Source: Histoplasma ohiense (Eukaryota > Ascomycota > Eurotiomycetes > Onygenales > Ajellomycetaceae). From it: a stretch of DNA of 64,000 bases. The position numbers and the translations under genes are program-made. Of this stretch, positions 10,252-20,634 are shown piece after piece. Position 1 is the first letter of the stretch; each line of letters begins with the position of its first letter. Location: positions 6,912,001 through 6,976,000 of the forward strand of contig JAEVHH010000002.1 in NCBI GenBank assembly GCA_017607445.1, in the 5' to 3' direction. The notes beneath the pieces are model-generated. The model had not been told where the DNA came from. It saw only the letters and a program-made list of their open reading frames with translations, and did not search any database.

Positions 10252-12781
10252 ATGAGCGTGCCGGTAGATGAACATTCTCTGTGTGCACACCGACGCCGTT
10301 CCTCGCGATCTTCCGATGCAGACCCCTTCTCTGAGCCTGATATATATTACGGGCAGGAGGAACACCTAAAGCAACATGCTCAGGCCCATCGAAGGACATT
10401 GTCATCTGTTAGTGACATTTGTTCCCGTTGTCTCTGACAGAGAATATACCCTCTCCTTCTCATCTCGTGTAAAATCTAACGATTCTCCCAGAGCCTGAAA
10501 CGATTCGATCTTACTGATCTCCGTGATTTTATCGGCAATGTTCCGTCAAGACGGACAAGCCATGGTAGGCACTTGCTTGCTGATTCTGCTTGTGCTTGTT
10601 TTGCTATCATGACGCTGATGGCGGTAACTCAATGTAGATGAACGAGTCCAAAGCCGTAAATTCCTCATCGATGTCGACGCAACGTTGGAGACATTGCTGG
10701 AACGCGAGGATACAGACCACAACGTACAAATAACAATAGATGATCAGGGACCAAAAGTAAGGGAATAACAGCTATCTCTCCTGGGTGGGATTACCGCTTA
10801 CCAATTTCCATAGGTATTTGCAGTAGGCACTGCCGCATCGAATGGCTACAATCGATTCGATTTGCGAGGAACGTATATGATTTCGAACCTCCTTCAGGAA
10901 CTCACACTGGCAAAGGATTATGGCCGGAAACACATTATACTCGACGAGCAGCGCCTGAATGAGAACCCTGTCGCCAGACTCTCCCGCCTTATCAAAAAGT
11001 GCTACTGGAATGCACTTACGCGCCGAATTGACGGATCCAATATTGTAGCCGTTGCAGATGATCCTAAAGACTGGACTGCGGACCCAGTTCCCCGTATATA
11101 TGTTCCTCCGGGAGCGCCCGAGCAGTACGAATATTATAAGAGAATTGCCGACGCTCAACCTGAAATACGCCTGGATGTTCAGTATCTCCCGGAAGGAGGC
11201 CCTACTGCCGAGTACGTGAAGAACCTGAATGAGAAACCTGGACTCCTCGCTTTGGCTATGGAGGAATACATCGACACAAACACCGGAATGAAGGATCTCA
11301 GGGGCGTTCCGTTCGTCGTACCTGGTGGTCGTTTCAACGAGTTCTATGGATGGGATAGCTATATGGAGTCTCTCGGGCTGTTTGTGAGTGATCGAGTGGA
11401 TCTCGCAAAGAGCATGGTCATAAATTTTTGTTTCTGCATTCGGCATTATGGAAAGATCCTTAACGCCAACCGCTCTTACTATCTCTGCCGCTCCCAGCCA
11501 CCATTCCTGACTGACATGGCGCTTCGAGTTTATGATCGCATTAAAGCGGACCCGAGCGCCAAGGATTTCCTTCGCACGGCTATTTTGTCCGCTATCAAAG
11601 AATACTATTCAGTGTGGATGGCGGAGCCAAGATATGACCCCATCACCGGCTTGTCCAGGTACCGGCCAACTGGGCTTGGAGTGCCACCTGAAACCGAATC
11701 CTCTCATTTCTATCATCTATTAATGCCGCATGCTAAAAATTTGGGAATCTCTTTCGAGGAATTCGTCAAGGGCTACAACAGCGGAGGGATCAAGGATCCT
11801 GAGCTAGATGACTATTTCCTCCATGACCGTGCTGTAAGGGAATCTGGGCACGACACCAGCTACCGCCTTGAGAAGGTCTGCGCGAACCTTGCCACGGTCG
11901 ATCTGAATTCTCTCCTTTATAAATATGAAGTCGACATCGCCAGGACGATACGGGATTTCTTCGGAGATAAACTTTCCATCCCATCCGAGTTTAGGACCCC
12001 GCAAAATGCCGAACATGGATTCGAGTCATCGGCGGTGTGGGATCGCCGGGCCAGACGCAGGAAGGCGGCGATGGACAAGTATTTATGGGATGAAGGAAAG
12101 GGGACGTATTTTGACTACAACACAGTGGAGCAAGAGAGAACGGACTATGAGAGTGCCACCACGTTTTGGACTATGTGGGCTGGAGTGGCGAGTCCCTATC
12201 AGGCATCAAGGCTAGTCAATGAAGCGCTTCCTAAATTCGAGGTATACGGTGGGCTGGTCTCGGGGACTGAGAAGTCTAGAGGCCCCATCGGGCTCGACAG
12301 ACCCAACCGACAGTGGGACTATCCGTACGGGTGGGCGCCTCAGCAGATGTTGGCCTGGTCAGGGCTGATTCGCTATGGATACCAAGACGAAGCGGAGAGA
12401 CTCGCATACAAATGGCTCTATATGATCATCAAAGCGTTTGTAGATTTCAATGGTGCCGTTGTGGAAAAGTATGATGTGACACGGCCCATTGATCCCCATA
12501 AGGTGGAAGCCGAGTATGGGAATCAAGGCGGGGATTTTAAAGGCGTGTCTCGAGAAGGGTGAGTGATGGACAACCCGTATTTCCTTTTCAATCTCTCTTT
12601 CCCTTTTCACGCAGATTTTATAATTTGCTAACGAGTTGTGCTGCTGTTCTTCGTCAGATTTGGCTGGGTTAATGCAAGTTTCGTCTACGGTCTTGAGTTC
12701 CTCAACGCTCATATGAGACGCGCACTGGGCGCTTGCACTCCTTATGAGACTTTCAGCAAAGCTACAGCGGTGCAATATTAG
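10252..12781 (+). CDS. treB: Neutral (cytosolic) trehalase
   Basis: Hydrolyses cytosolic trehalose to two glucose during spore germination and stress recovery. Five exons, 10252-10407, 10492-10564, 10638-10756, 10814-12558 and 12658-12781, give 738 aa, the usual length. The N-terminus has candidate PKA sites (HRRRSS, HRRTLS, SRRTS), matching known cAMP activation of fungal neutral trehalases. It is followed by the Ca-binding segment DTDHNVQITIDDQGPK and the (alpha/alpha)6 catalytic domain (GH37) with signatures PGGRFNEFYGWDSYM and QWDYPYGWAPQQ. GNQGGDFKGVSREG is spliced to FGWVNASFVYGLEF. There is no signal peptide, which separates it from secreted acid trehalase. The last intron has a textbook tgctaac branch point. 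Conservation is high throughout and the gene looks functional. Confidence 0.96.
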
Positions 12782-14860
12782 CTACGTGGGTTAAATTTGT
12801 AATCATTCGACTTTTTTTAAGCTAGATGCACCATTTTGGAAAATTTTCTTGCGACCTGAGTGACCACTCCCAAGATTACATACATGATAAACCATGTTAA
12901 TGGGTACATATATAACTATCCTTTTGGAAATTGGCATTATTCAGCATACACCTTTGCGTTGTTAAGATACCGTTGATGTCCTGCAACTCAATAGATATCA
13001 AAAATTCGAGATTGATATCCGTGCATATTTTATTCGAGACTCTCTACCTTGAGTTTTAATATTAATTGCCTGTTGTCCTTCTCGCGGTGTTTAGGATTAC
13101 CGATTACCTCTTGGATAATAGTACAGTCAAATATATGCGGTCCATCAATGTGGGTTCTAAATGCGGCTCCTTGCCTAGTGATGTCTTTGCTCTTTGCGGA
13201 TTAGCTGCTACGTTTTCCTATTTTGATAGGAGCAGGCAGGATCCGTGAGCGAACGACATGGAAGGCCCTCACATTGCATACAAGTAGCAAATTATCTCAA
13301 ACCATTGATCGTAGCGTGCCGTAGAATATATGGGGGAGCTTCTACGCCCATCAGCTCACGTATCAGAGGGCGATAAGGTTCTCTAACCATCCATGAAAAC
13401 GTGATGATTATACGTCGTACGGCGCCAGAGCGAAGACCACCAAGCGGAACGTGCACAAGACATCGGCGACCTTAATTCAGCAACATCGACTGCGATGGAC
13501 AGCCAGCGTGCTTGTGTCAATGCTCCGGGTACGCGATATCCTTTCAGGGGTTCATTCGATGCTGGATAGACGACGCGGTTGAGGGTTCGGTTCAAGGGTT
13601 CATCCATATATATGTTCATCCGCTGAAGGATATGAAACTTCATTTCACCGATTTTGCTTAGTGGCCATTATTAACAATATCAGACCCATAGAGCATCCAT
13701 GGATTTAACCTCCTTCGCCGCTCAATATATATAATAGCAGTAGCAGATATCCGTCACGAATGTTCATTAGACGGAACCTTGGTGCTGATACAAATGGTCC
13801 AGCTCCCGCTCTGTTTCGCGTGGACCAAGCCACCGCGGGAACTCAGTGTGCTGGATCGATCGGTTGCTGTTGGTGAGCACTAATTAACTGTAAATGCGAA
13901 TCTTGATCAATCAATCAAGAAGTCTCCTCTTCACAGCAATCCGTCCTTTGATCCGTGGAAGGGAAAAAAAGGACAATGCTAGGCCCTCGCCCAGAACACT
14001 GACCACACGCCATGTGGAAAAGCACATGCTGATGCCGGCTGCTTTTCACGTGAAAGCCCGGATCGAGGATCGGCTATCCTAGGCCGTATGATAATTACCG
14101 TAATTTTACCCGGGTGATACTCTTCTCAACGACGACGACGACGACGACGAGGACGATGAGGACAGCGAGGAGGAGGAGGAAGAAGAAGAACTTGCGCAAG
14201 GACTCGGTCAGAACTGCTCGCAGGACACTCCCCTGCCAACTCAACTCGACAATGGGCGGGGGGGGGGACTGTTATATTCCGCCAAACTTGATTGAGCTCA
14301 TCATCGAGTAGTGGCACAGCTCCATTTGGCCGAGGGCGATGTTCTCCATAACAGATAGAATCCCTGGGCTCGCCGGGACCGGGACGAAAACGCTCTTTTG
14401 TCTCGGGACCAGCGCCGCACCCACTTTGTGCCTCGGCGCTGACTCCTTGACTCACGATCGAACAGCGATCAAGTCCTTCGCGTGTTTCGTTGATAAACGG
14501 CTGCCACCTTCAAGTCTTCTTCTTTGCTTTGCTCTACCTTAGCTCGCTGCTCGCTGCCACGGAATCGCTGCCACCGCAAGGCTAATGGGTTGCCTGGAGC
14601 TTCGAGTCGACGCTGGAGACTGAACGCTTCACCATCGCCAAGACCTTTGCCTCTGGGGCAGGCCATTTTGGTGCGCTGCCATTGGCTGCATCTGCATCCT
14701 TCCCGTGACGTCGGAGGTGACACCGATCCATTTTTAAATACTGAGGAACTCCCCCGCCATCGGGATTTTTATTTTTATTTTTATTTTTATGTGTTTTTAA
14801 TGCATACAATATTTCCTAGTTTTTGAATTCTGAATCGGGTTCATAAGATTAACATCCATC
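12782..14860. other. Intergenic region upstream of isocitrate lyase
   Basis: About 2.1 kb between trehalase and isocitrate lyase. The first kilobase is AT-rich and featureless. Between 14127 and 14190 a run of GAC/GAG/GAA triplets encodes an acidic stretch in one + frame, but stops lie immediately upstream and no start is present, so it is treated as simple sequence. At about 14768-14800 there is an ATTTTT pentamer-like run just before the start codon. The long upstream region may reflect complex carbon-source regulation, but no binding site is called. Confidence 0.5.
14127..14190. repeat. GAC/GAG/GAA triplet-rich simple sequence
   Basis: Seven near-perfect GAC repeats grade into GAG, GAT and GAA triplets. 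In one + frame the run reads as poly-Asp then poly-Glu, continuing as ELAQGLGQNC before a stop about 30 codons later. No ATG precedes it in frame. It could be a relic of an acidic-tailed protein or plain microsatellite. Confidence 0.7.
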
Positions 14861-16814
14861 ATGGCTTCAATTGAGCAGGAAGAGCAGCACTACCTGGCTG
14901 ATGTCCAGGCCGTCAAAACATGGTGGCGGGATTCGAGATGGCGTTACACCACAAGGCCGTTCACTGCCGAACAAATCGTGGCTAAGAGGGGGAATTTGAA
15001 GATTGAATATCCGTCAAATGTTCAGAGTAAAAAGCTATGGAAACTACTGGAGGAACACTTCGCGGTATTTTGAATGAATTTTTTTTTTCTTGTTATTTTA
15101 TTTTATTTTATTTTATTTTTCCCCGTTTCAATGCTTTGATATGAGTGGGAATGCTCATCCAGTTGGCAATCACCTCATAGAACAAAACGGCCAGTTTCAC
15201 CTACGGTTGTTTGGAACCTACAATGCTTACCCAGATGGTGAAATACCTCGACACTGTCTACGTCTCCGGCTGGCAGAGTTCTTCCACCGCGTCGTCGACC
15301 GATGAACCTTCCCCCGATCTTGCGGATTACCCAATGGTGAGCTGCCGCTGACGATGAATGAATTTTTTATTTTATTTTATTTTTTGCGAATTCGTTCCGT
15401 GCTAATGATTATGTAGAACACTGTACCCAACAAGGTTAATCAACTATGGATGGCTCAGCTTTTCCATGACCGCAAACAGCGCGAGGAAAGATTAAGGGCA
15501 CCCAAGTCCCAACGCGCCTCCCTTCCCAACATTGACTATCTGAGACCCATCATTGCGGATGCTGATACCGGCCATGGAGGCTTAACCGCTATCATGAAGC
15601 TGACCAAGCTTTTCATCGAACGCGGAGCTGCGGGTATCCATATCGAGGATCAAGCTCCTGGGACCAAAAAGTGTGGCCACATGGCGGGCAAGGTCTTAGT
15701 TCCCATAAGCGAGCATATCAACAGACTTGTGGCCATCCGAGCCCAGGCAGACATTATGGGTGGGTTACCCTCGCCTATATGTGATTCTGGAAGGTAGGAA
15801 AGACACTAATGTCACCGCAGGAACCGATCTCCTAGCTGTTGCTAGAACGGATTCAGAAGCCGCAACCCTCATCACATCCACTATCGACCCCCGGGATCAC
15901 GCCTTCGTTGTCGGTTCCACAAATCCGAATATCAAGCCACTCAACGATCTGATGATTGCTGCCGAACAAGCCGGCAAGTCCGGGGCCCAGCTTCAGGAGA
16001 TTGAGGACAAATGGAACGCCGAGGCTGGCCTCAAGCTTTTCTCGGAGGCCGTGATCGACCACATAAAAGCCGGCTCTGCCTCCAACAAGCAGGCCCTAAT
16101 CGACAAATTCTTGCGTGACGCACGGGGCAAGAGCAATGCGGAGGCTCGCGCTATCGCCAAAGCGCTCACTGGCTCAGAAATCTACTTCAACTGGGATTCG
16201 GCCAGAACCCGGGAGGGTTACTACCGGTACCGTGGCGGCACCCAGTGCGCTGTCAACCGTGCTGTGGCCTTTGCGCCTTTTGCTGATCTGATATGGATGG
16301 AGAGCAAGCTTCCAGACTACGCCCAGGCCAAGGAGTTTGCCGACGGAGTCCACGCCGTCTGGCCCGAGCAGAAGTAAGTTGTGCCTGCATAGCTCAGTCC
16401 CAAACTCGCCACACCTTTCCTTGTCCTTTGCTCATGCTCACAATCCCGTCTTTTAGACTCGCCTACAACCTTTCACCCTCTTTCAACTGGAAGGCCGCTA
16501 TGCCCCGCGACGAGCAGGAAACCTACATCCGCCGCCTCGGACAGCTTGGTTACTGCTGGCAATTCATTACACTTGCCGGTCTCCATACCACCGCCCTGAT
16601 CTCCGACCAGTTCGCCAGAGCGTATGCCCAGAACGGCATGCGCGCATACGGCGAGCTTGTCCAAGAGCCGGAGATGGAGCTTGGCGTCGACGTTGTTACT
16701 CACCAGAAATGGAGTGGTGCCAACTATGTCGACGAGCTACTGAAGATGGTCACCGGTGGTATCAGCAGCACAAGCGCCATGGGCAAAGGTGTGACGGAAG
16801 ATCAATTCAAATAG
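14861..16814 (+). CDS. acuD: Isocitrate lyase
   Basis: Cleaves isocitrate to glyoxylate and succinate, the first committed step of the glyoxylate cycle, needed for growth on acetate and fatty acids; fungal enzymes are glyoxysomal/peroxisomal. Five exons, 14861-15064, 15181-15336, 15417-15759, 15821-16373 and 16457-16814, give 537 aa, the family length. The catalytic loop GTKKCGHMAGKVLVP contains the signature KKCGH. Other landmarks are KRGNLKIEYPSNVQ, IADADTGHGG, HIEDQAPG, LLAVARTDSEAATLI, DLIWMESKLPDY and THQKWSGANYVD. The small second exon is essential: its correct frame restores SFTYGCLEPTM and SGWQSSSTASSTDEPSPDLA. All introns are GT-AG. No frame damage is seen. Confidence 0.97.
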
Positions 16815-18307
16815 ATTCAAGCCATAATTGCCCGTAGCCTAATCCAGGGGCATTTTTCTCTTTTATCTTGTTAACTATATTGACTAGTATATCCTTATCC
16901 TTGTCTCTGGTTTGAAGTGTATACATAAGAATTTTTTTTTTTCTGAAGGGTTTCATGCATTATTTTCTGTTTTCCCCGTTGGAGAAAGAGGAGGGGGCAT
17001 GACTGAGAATTTTCAAAAGCTAAAGGATGGATGGATATCGATCAAATGGGGTTTAATATTTGCTCTAGCCAACATATATTTTGTTTAACTAGTTAAGATA
17101 GTTTGTTGTACCCTTTTGGGTTTTGGCGCCCCAATGTGATAAAACACCACCTTTCAACTCCTCTATCTTGCACCCATCCCCCGGCCCCTTTCTTCTACTC
17201 TGGCTCTCACAGACCACTGCGGCTTTTCACTGGAGACGCCTCTCGATCCGATGCCCAGCTCGTTCTGGCACCTTGAGCTGGAATGGCCGTCGCACAGGGG
17301 CAGAACCGCTGGGAAACCCCCCCAAAATCAGGGAAGCTTCCAAGCATTGAAACACTAATTAAACAGTCAAGCCTTTCTAGGTAGTGAGCAGATCCAAGCA
17401 ACAGACGTCACCACCGGTATTCCACAATGGCCAGATAGATATGGCCTGCGGGCTTTGAAACGGGGTGTGTTGAAACGGTGTGACGTTTCAGCAGGATATC
17501 CGGGGCGGTTTTCAACGGTGCGTTGATAGTGAAAACTCGATCTCTAGGTGGGGGATCTCTGTAGAGCCACCCGCGTATTCTTGGATTGGCAACGTATTAT
17601 CGATGTGTACCCTGCCTTCCGAGTCAGGATCAACCCCTCTAATGCAAATGGCGATTAGAGCAAGCCCATTTCTCTGAACCGGAAAAGAAAAAAGAAAAAA
17701 GAAAAAAGAATCCTTGCTCATTGTTCCAAGAGACTGGCCGCCATCGGACATTTCCATCCCCTCGCGGACCTATGATTTTTTCTTTCCCCCTTGCGAACAG
17801 CGGTTGACCCTGGAATAGTACTAGTACATGGCGCGATACTGCTCTGTGTACATGTAGCACATAGACACACACGTATGTATATCCAAATATATCGTAGACA
17901 TATCTCTCTCTATCCTCCAGTGAAATCGTCAACACGATCATCAACAAATCATGCTCATACCTTGCTTGATGCGTTTGGTTGGTATTCTAGCCAAGTGCTA
18001 GATTGGCTGTGTTAGCCCCTCAGAGAGAGATCTCAAAGCAGAATCAGGAAGTACTACTACTAAATGCAAACGAGGGATGCTTGATCGTTTCACCAGTTCT
18101 AAATTTAGGTTTTCGTTGTTCTGGTTTTTGGTTTTTGCTAATTTTAGAGATGAAAGGAACCCCACAGGCCCCACACCACGGTTTAGAGTTTTTTGTTTTC
18201 TTTTTCTCTTCTTTTTTCTCTCGCAGAATTCCAATTTGCGTCGCTGTGTGGCCGTTGGGCGGGGCCGTGCGCCGAGGTGTTTGACTGTTGACTGCCAAAG
18301 ATCACCC
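16815..18307. other. Intergenic region between isocitrate lyase and HNH pseudogene
   Basis: About 1.5 kb without recognisable genes. It contains AT-rich 3' sequence of isocitrate lyase, an A-rich GAAAAAA repeat near 17683-17710, and short frames on both strands that match nothing known. Nothing else is seen. Confidence 0.5.
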
Positions 18308-19616
18308 ATGACGACATCAAGTCGCGCTGCCGCAGGAAACACTTCCAACGCTTTCCGTGAATTCTTGACGACGGCTTGGAAGCTATTCTTGATTTCTCAA
18401 CCTGTCAGCACTTCACGCCGGATATCAGCGCACGCGAGCTCGAACCAAACTCCACTCCATCATTGACCATTGTAACACGCCACAGGATAGAAGTCTCGTC
18501 AAATACAACCGCCCTCTCCTTCTCCGTTATACCTATGAATATGCGCGCTCCGACTTATCCCAGGACATGGTCCTATCAGCCTTTGTTAACTGGTTGGGTT
18601 TCTCAATTGACGGGGAAGCGATTGACTTCAGTGATGAAGATGTGGCAGACAATTTACGCGAGCGCCTGATGGAATTTGCCCACTTTCTTTTGGACAACTT
18701 TTTTACACCTCGTTTGTTATCCTGTTCAATCGCGTCCTGCTTCATTTCTTGAATCTTTGAATTAACCCTATGGCAGTGAAAGCAGCCGGTCTACATACTT
18801 CCCAGCCCTCCCCCGCACCACTTTCGGCCGTCCACCGAGCAATAAACGGTGATCAAACATATGTTGGGACCCCAGACCGACTGAGCACGCTTCGGGGAGT
18901 CTGTCTGATCCGAGACCATTATCGTTGTGTTGTATCACACAAGTTCGACTTGACAGAAGCCTTGAAACGGTTCAAAAACCATGGCACTGATGCTCAAGAT
19001 GAAGAAGGAAATCCTCTTCATGGACAGTCATTTGACAGTTTACAAGTAGCTCATATCCTTCCTCACCCCTTGATGAAATCAAGTCAAGATTCCAAACTGG
19101 TAAATATATTTCTCGAGAGAACTTTTTGTATTTGGTGCTTTGCTAATTGACGCATTTAGAGTGAATCCAAAAGAGCCACTCTCGATATTCTTGATATGTT
19201 TGACCACGGTGTCGTACGGCTCTTTGAAGGGATTGATATTGATCGACCCTTCAATGCTATCACTCTTTCCCCCTCTCTCCACTCCTTATTTGGTGGCTTT
19301 GAGATTGTCTTCGAACCTGTCCCATCCCAGTTGCACACATATCAAGTGAAACCCTTTCTTCCTGAGATTTTCCCCGATCTCCCTGTTACTCGCACGCTCT
19401 ATCTTTCAGTGGACTGTACAATTGATGCACCCCTGCCTCGGTTCTTTGCAATTCACAGTGCCATTGCCCATATCCCACACCCTCTCTGGAGCTGGCGAAT
19501 ACATTGATAAAATACTTCGGGATCTGGAGAATATCGGCGGGCATGGAGATGGTTCAACTGAACTGGGTCGTTTGGTGATGCTTCGGTTGGGTGATTGGGT
19601 AGATGTGAAATGCTGA
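18308..19616 (+). pseudogene. Frameshifted fungal HNH-nuclease-domain gene
   Basis: A fungus-specific protein with an HNH_2-type domain. The probable start at 18308 reads SSRAAAGNTSNAFREF. The frame must then shift once near 18361 to give DDGLEAILDFSTCQHF, and again near 18440 to give ARTKLHSIIDHCNTPQDRSL. A 65-nt intron (18712-18776) leads to VKAAGLHTSQPSPAP, then GVCLIRDHYRCVVSHKFD and LQVAHILPHPL, with the first His of the HNH motif. After a second intron (19100-19159), FNAITLSPSLHSLFGGFEI carries the conserved Asn and final His. A third shift near 19475 is needed to reach YIDKILRDLENIGG and the end GRLVMLRLGDWVDVKC. Both introns keep consensus signals, and codons between breaks are well preserved, so inactivation looks recent. 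Sequencing error cannot be excluded but three separate errors are unlikely. Confidence 0.8.
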
Positions 19617-20634
19617 CACCTATTCTTAAGCCTTGTTTGTTTTCCTCAAAGCTGGCTGAAGCTCTGTGTATTATTGACTGTGATTTATTGAGTTTTCGCC
19701 TGAAATGTAGCTTTATCGACTCCTGTTTGGCAATACTCTCAATAGAAGGTTGAGTTGGCCAAAGAACCTAATTCTAAATTGGTCATTTGTATCTGCTCAT
19801 CCCCAGGAGGTGGCAGGGACGAACGCCTTATCCTTCCAGTGGTATCGCGGCATGGAAACAAATGAAATTCCCAGATATCAGCAACACGAGCGTCCAGAGT
19901 GTAGGCAGCTAGAGAACAAACGGAGTGCATGGCTGTTCGTAAATTGCAAGTTTACATCCGGATCTATGGAATCAATGATCTATTCTGAAATATATATGTA
20001 CATATATAAGTGTAAAAGTGATCACACAAGTCACTTGGTGTATCTTGACATAACATATCATGAAATGTGAGAACAAAGAACGCCGAAAAGGTATCTATCC
20101 TGTAGCAGTATAGTGCAATTTCGCAGGCATAACTTGGAGAAAAAATATACAGAGAAGTAGCCGGGTCTTTATGTCAACCGGATTGCGCTGTTGCGCTGCT
20201 GTGCCAATTACACAGCAGGAGTGCAAAGTGAAACAGAGAACCATAATCTAAATGCCAAGTTGAAAATAAATCTCATACCGAAAGACTCATATGAACGATA
20301 AATAAATTGAAAATGTTCCAATATAAGACTTCTGCAGGATATATTCTTAAGAAATCCATGACGATTGATTGTTGCGAAACGAGACCAAATCTTTTTCGTA
20401 CATGAATAAGATGAGAAATAAAACAACAAGAATAGAATGGGATAACAAAGGAGAAAGGTTCAGAAATGAAAAATTCATGCAAAACCAAGAGTGTAGAGAA
20501 TAGAAAGCCTTCCTAGAAGGACGAGAGAAACAAAAGATCTTGCCCGTCCCGGCGAGCGAATAGCATAAAAGAAAATATCATTACAACAGAAGCCACTGCA
20601 AAGACGAGAGTCCTCCCAGACGGTATTGCTGAAT
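19617..20634. other. Intergenic region between HNH pseudogene and C2H2 regulator
   Basis: AT-rich sequence between two convergent genes, so it should contain only 3' regions. Frames of 60-100 codons on both strands match nothing recognisable. A frame at 20513-20743 on - overlaps the end of the regulator out of frame, with a hydrophobic tail; it is regarded as a shadow. Confidence 0.5.

Noticed and set aside
10772..11446. 224-codon - frame antisense to trehalase
   Set aside because: Mirror of the highly conserved trehalase exon 4; a shadow frame.
14126..14455. 109-codon - frame with Arg-rich end
   Set aside because: Its tail is the complement of a GAC/GAG microsatellite; no homology or start context.
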